Shown in pieces: positions 6,580 through 7,171 of a DNA stretch of 7,171 nt (the first letter of the stretch is position 1; each line of letters begins with the position of its first letter). The notes beneath the pieces are model-generated. The model searched no databases. It saw nothing but the letters and a program-made list of their open reading frames with translations, and was not told the origin of the DNA. The stretch comes from an uncultured Clostridium sp. GTDB lineage: Bacteria; Bacillota; Clostridia; TANB77; CAG-508. The stretch spans positions 1 to 7,171 of the forward strand of contig USQA01000061.1 of the NCBI GenBank assembly GCA_900556695.1. The letters run 5' to 3'. A program made the translations under genes and the position numbers.

Positions 6580-7005
6580 TTATATACCAAGCATTGTCAT
6601 ATTCTCGGCAATTTCATCTGCAGAAATGTTTTCATCACAACTTTCCCAAGTATCTTTATTCCAAATTTCTAACCTTGTTCCTACTCCTATAATAACTGCT
6701 TCTTTTTGTAAATTTGCTGCTGTTCTTAAATTGTTTGGAATTAAGAATCTTCCTTGTTTGTCTAATTCGCACTCTGTAGCACCAGATAAGAAAAATCTAA
6801 CAAAATTTCTTGCATTTCTATCTGATAGTGGAAGAGTTTTTAATTTAGTTTCAAAATTTAACCACTCATTTTGTGAAAACGCAAATAAACATCCATCTAA
6901 CCCTTTTGTTACGATGAACTTATCTCCCATGTCTTGTCTCAATTTGGCAGGCATTATCAATCTGCCTTTAGCATCTAGAGAATGCTCGTATTCACCTATT
7001 AGCAA
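6580..7005 (-). CDS. mraZ: Transcriptional regulator MraZ
   Basis: MraZ is a nucleoid-associated DNA-binding protein with two SpoVT/AbrB-like half-domains; it forms ring oligomers and represses its own dcw operon in other bacteria. The 141 residues are full length. The two repeated DxxxR signature motifs are seen: DAKGRLIMPAKLR (11-23) and DKQGRFLIPNNLR (82-94). The start is TTG at 7003-7005: the family begins M-x-x-GEY, the codon just upstream is TAA, and AGGGGTGA (7014-7021) lies 8 nt away. It is first in the operon, with four GTGG boxes between promoter and RBS, which fits autoregulation. No frame break is seen. The gap to rsmH is unusually long. Confidence 0.96.
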   Translation of the reverse strand: MLIGEYEHSLDAKGRLIMPAKLRQDMGDKFIVTKGLDGCLFAFSQNEWLNFETKLKTLPLSDRNARNFVRFFLSGATECELDKQGRFLIPNNLRTAANLQKEAVIIGVGTRLEIWNKDTWESCDENISADEIAENMTMLGI

Positions 7006-7013
7006 TTAAATCT

Positions 7014-7021
7014 TCACCCCT
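7014..7021 (-). promoter_or_regulatory. RBS for the TTG start of mraZ
   Basis: AGGGGTGA lies 8 nt before TTG. With a stop codon directly upstream of the TTG, no other start is available. Confidence 0.8.
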
Positions 7022-7023
7022 CT

Positions 7024-7058
7024 CCACATTGTCACCACTTTGTGCCACTTTTCTCCAC
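7024..7058 (-). promoter_or_regulatory. Four GTGG boxes, probable MraZ operator
   Basis: On the minus strand, GTGG occurs at 7055-7058, 7045-7048, 7035-7038 and 7024-7027, at 10, 10 and 11-nt steps; three are preceded by AAA or GAA (AAAGTGG form). MraZ is known to bind short G-rich direct repeats at one-helical-turn spacing in its own promoter region (TGGGN in E. coli, AAAGTG-type in Mollicutes). These boxes lie between the -10 element and the RBS, so binding would block transcription. Confidence 0.85.
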
Positions 7059-7067
7059 TTCATCTAA

Positions 7068-7096
7068 ATTGTAATATAACTTTTTTTATTTTGCAA
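7068..7096 (-). promoter_or_regulatory. Sigma-A type promoter of the dcw operon
   Basis: TTGCAA (-35, 7091-7096) and TACAAT (-10, 7068-7073) are separated by 17 nt on the minus strand. The predicted start of transcription is near 7061, just before the first GTGG box. Confidence 0.72.
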
Positions 7097-7099
7097 GCA

Positions 7100-7125
7100 T
7101 TTTTTAAAATTTTTTTAATTTTTTT
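7100..7125 (-). promoter_or_regulatory. A-tracts upstream of the mraZ promoter (UP-like)
   Basis: On the minus strand, A-runs of 6, 7 and 7 occupy 7100-7105, 7110-7116 and 7119-7125, centred 9-11 nt apart. Helically phased A-tracts just upstream of -35 fit an UP element or intrinsic bend. In such AT-rich DNA this is only suggestive. Confidence 0.4.
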
Positions 7126-7137
7126 GACATTGCCATC

Positions 7138-7171
7138 GGGGACGGACCTTTTTGGCCACTTTTTGCCAAAA
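7138..7171. repeat. Partial REP-like inverted repeat (GGGGACGG type) cut by the window edge
   Basis: GGGGACGGACCTTTTTGGC (7138-7156) is followed by an 8-nt spacer and GCCAAAA (7165-7171), which begins the inverse of TTTTGGC. If it is a palindrome, the next bases should read AGGTCCGTCCCC. GGGGACGG hairpin repeats of this form are dispersed in many Firmicute genomes, often beside IS200/REP-type Y1 transposases. It is far more GC-rich than its surroundings. Confidence 0.6.

Noticed and set aside
6626..7009. 127-codon plus-strand open frame
   Set aside because: It is antisense to mraZ, which has a clear family match on the other strand.
7124..7129. Plus-strand TTGACA as a -35 box
   Set aside because: No -10 element is visible at 16-18 nt, where the GC-rich repeat lies, and no plus-strand gene follows in the window.

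Overview
The window is very AT-rich DNA that fits an anaerobic, probably gut-associated, Clostridia-like Firmicute. The evidence is a clostridial-type division and cell-wall (dcw) cluster start, a class B penicillin-binding protein with one C-terminal PASTA domain (SpoVD type), strong AGGAGG ribosome binding sites, TTG starts, A-ended codons, and a pilin-like leader (KGITIIALVV) of a kind common in gut Clostridia. The taxonomic reading is inference.

Layout. On the minus strand, right to left, lies one operon: a promoter with four GTGG boxes (the expected MraZ operator), mraZ, a 304-nt gap with a 15-nt tandem repeat, a palindrome and a hairpin, then rsmH (16S rRNA C1402 methyltransferase), an ftsL/divIC-like gene, and a spoVD/ftsI-like transpeptidase gene. 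It ends at a bidirectional terminator at 2715-2748. A small plus-strand gene of unknown function (2266-2682) converges on that terminator and has its own promoter and strong RBS. Diverging from it, and filling 1-2081 on the minus strand, is the 5' part of a long Thr-rich repeat protein with a type IV pilin-like N-terminus. It runs off the left edge.

The most interesting signal is in rsmH and spoVD. Both are intact at the protein level but are interrupted by single-base (+1) frame changes: once in rsmH (6185) and twice in spoVD (3476-3479 and 3226). All three look the same on the coding strand: an extra C directly before a GGA codon that encodes a strongly conserved glycine, so the unshifted frame reads CGG followed by A. 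No other in-frame CGG was found in the roughly 1970 codons of the five minus-strand genes, while CGGA in other frames is read normally at five places. This fits +1 recoding (frameshifting or four-base decoding) at an in-frame CGG-A. A motif-specific sequencing or assembly artefact is the main alternative. Random homopolymer error is a poor explanation, because long A/T runs in the same genes carry no frame errors.

How the genes work together: MraZ probably represses its own operon, RsmH modifies the ribosome decoding centre, FtsL/DivIC scaffolds the divisome, and the class B PBP makes septal or spore-cortex peptidoglycan. A 14-bp hairpin covering the spoVD Shine-Dalgarno suggests that spoVD expression is separately controlled.
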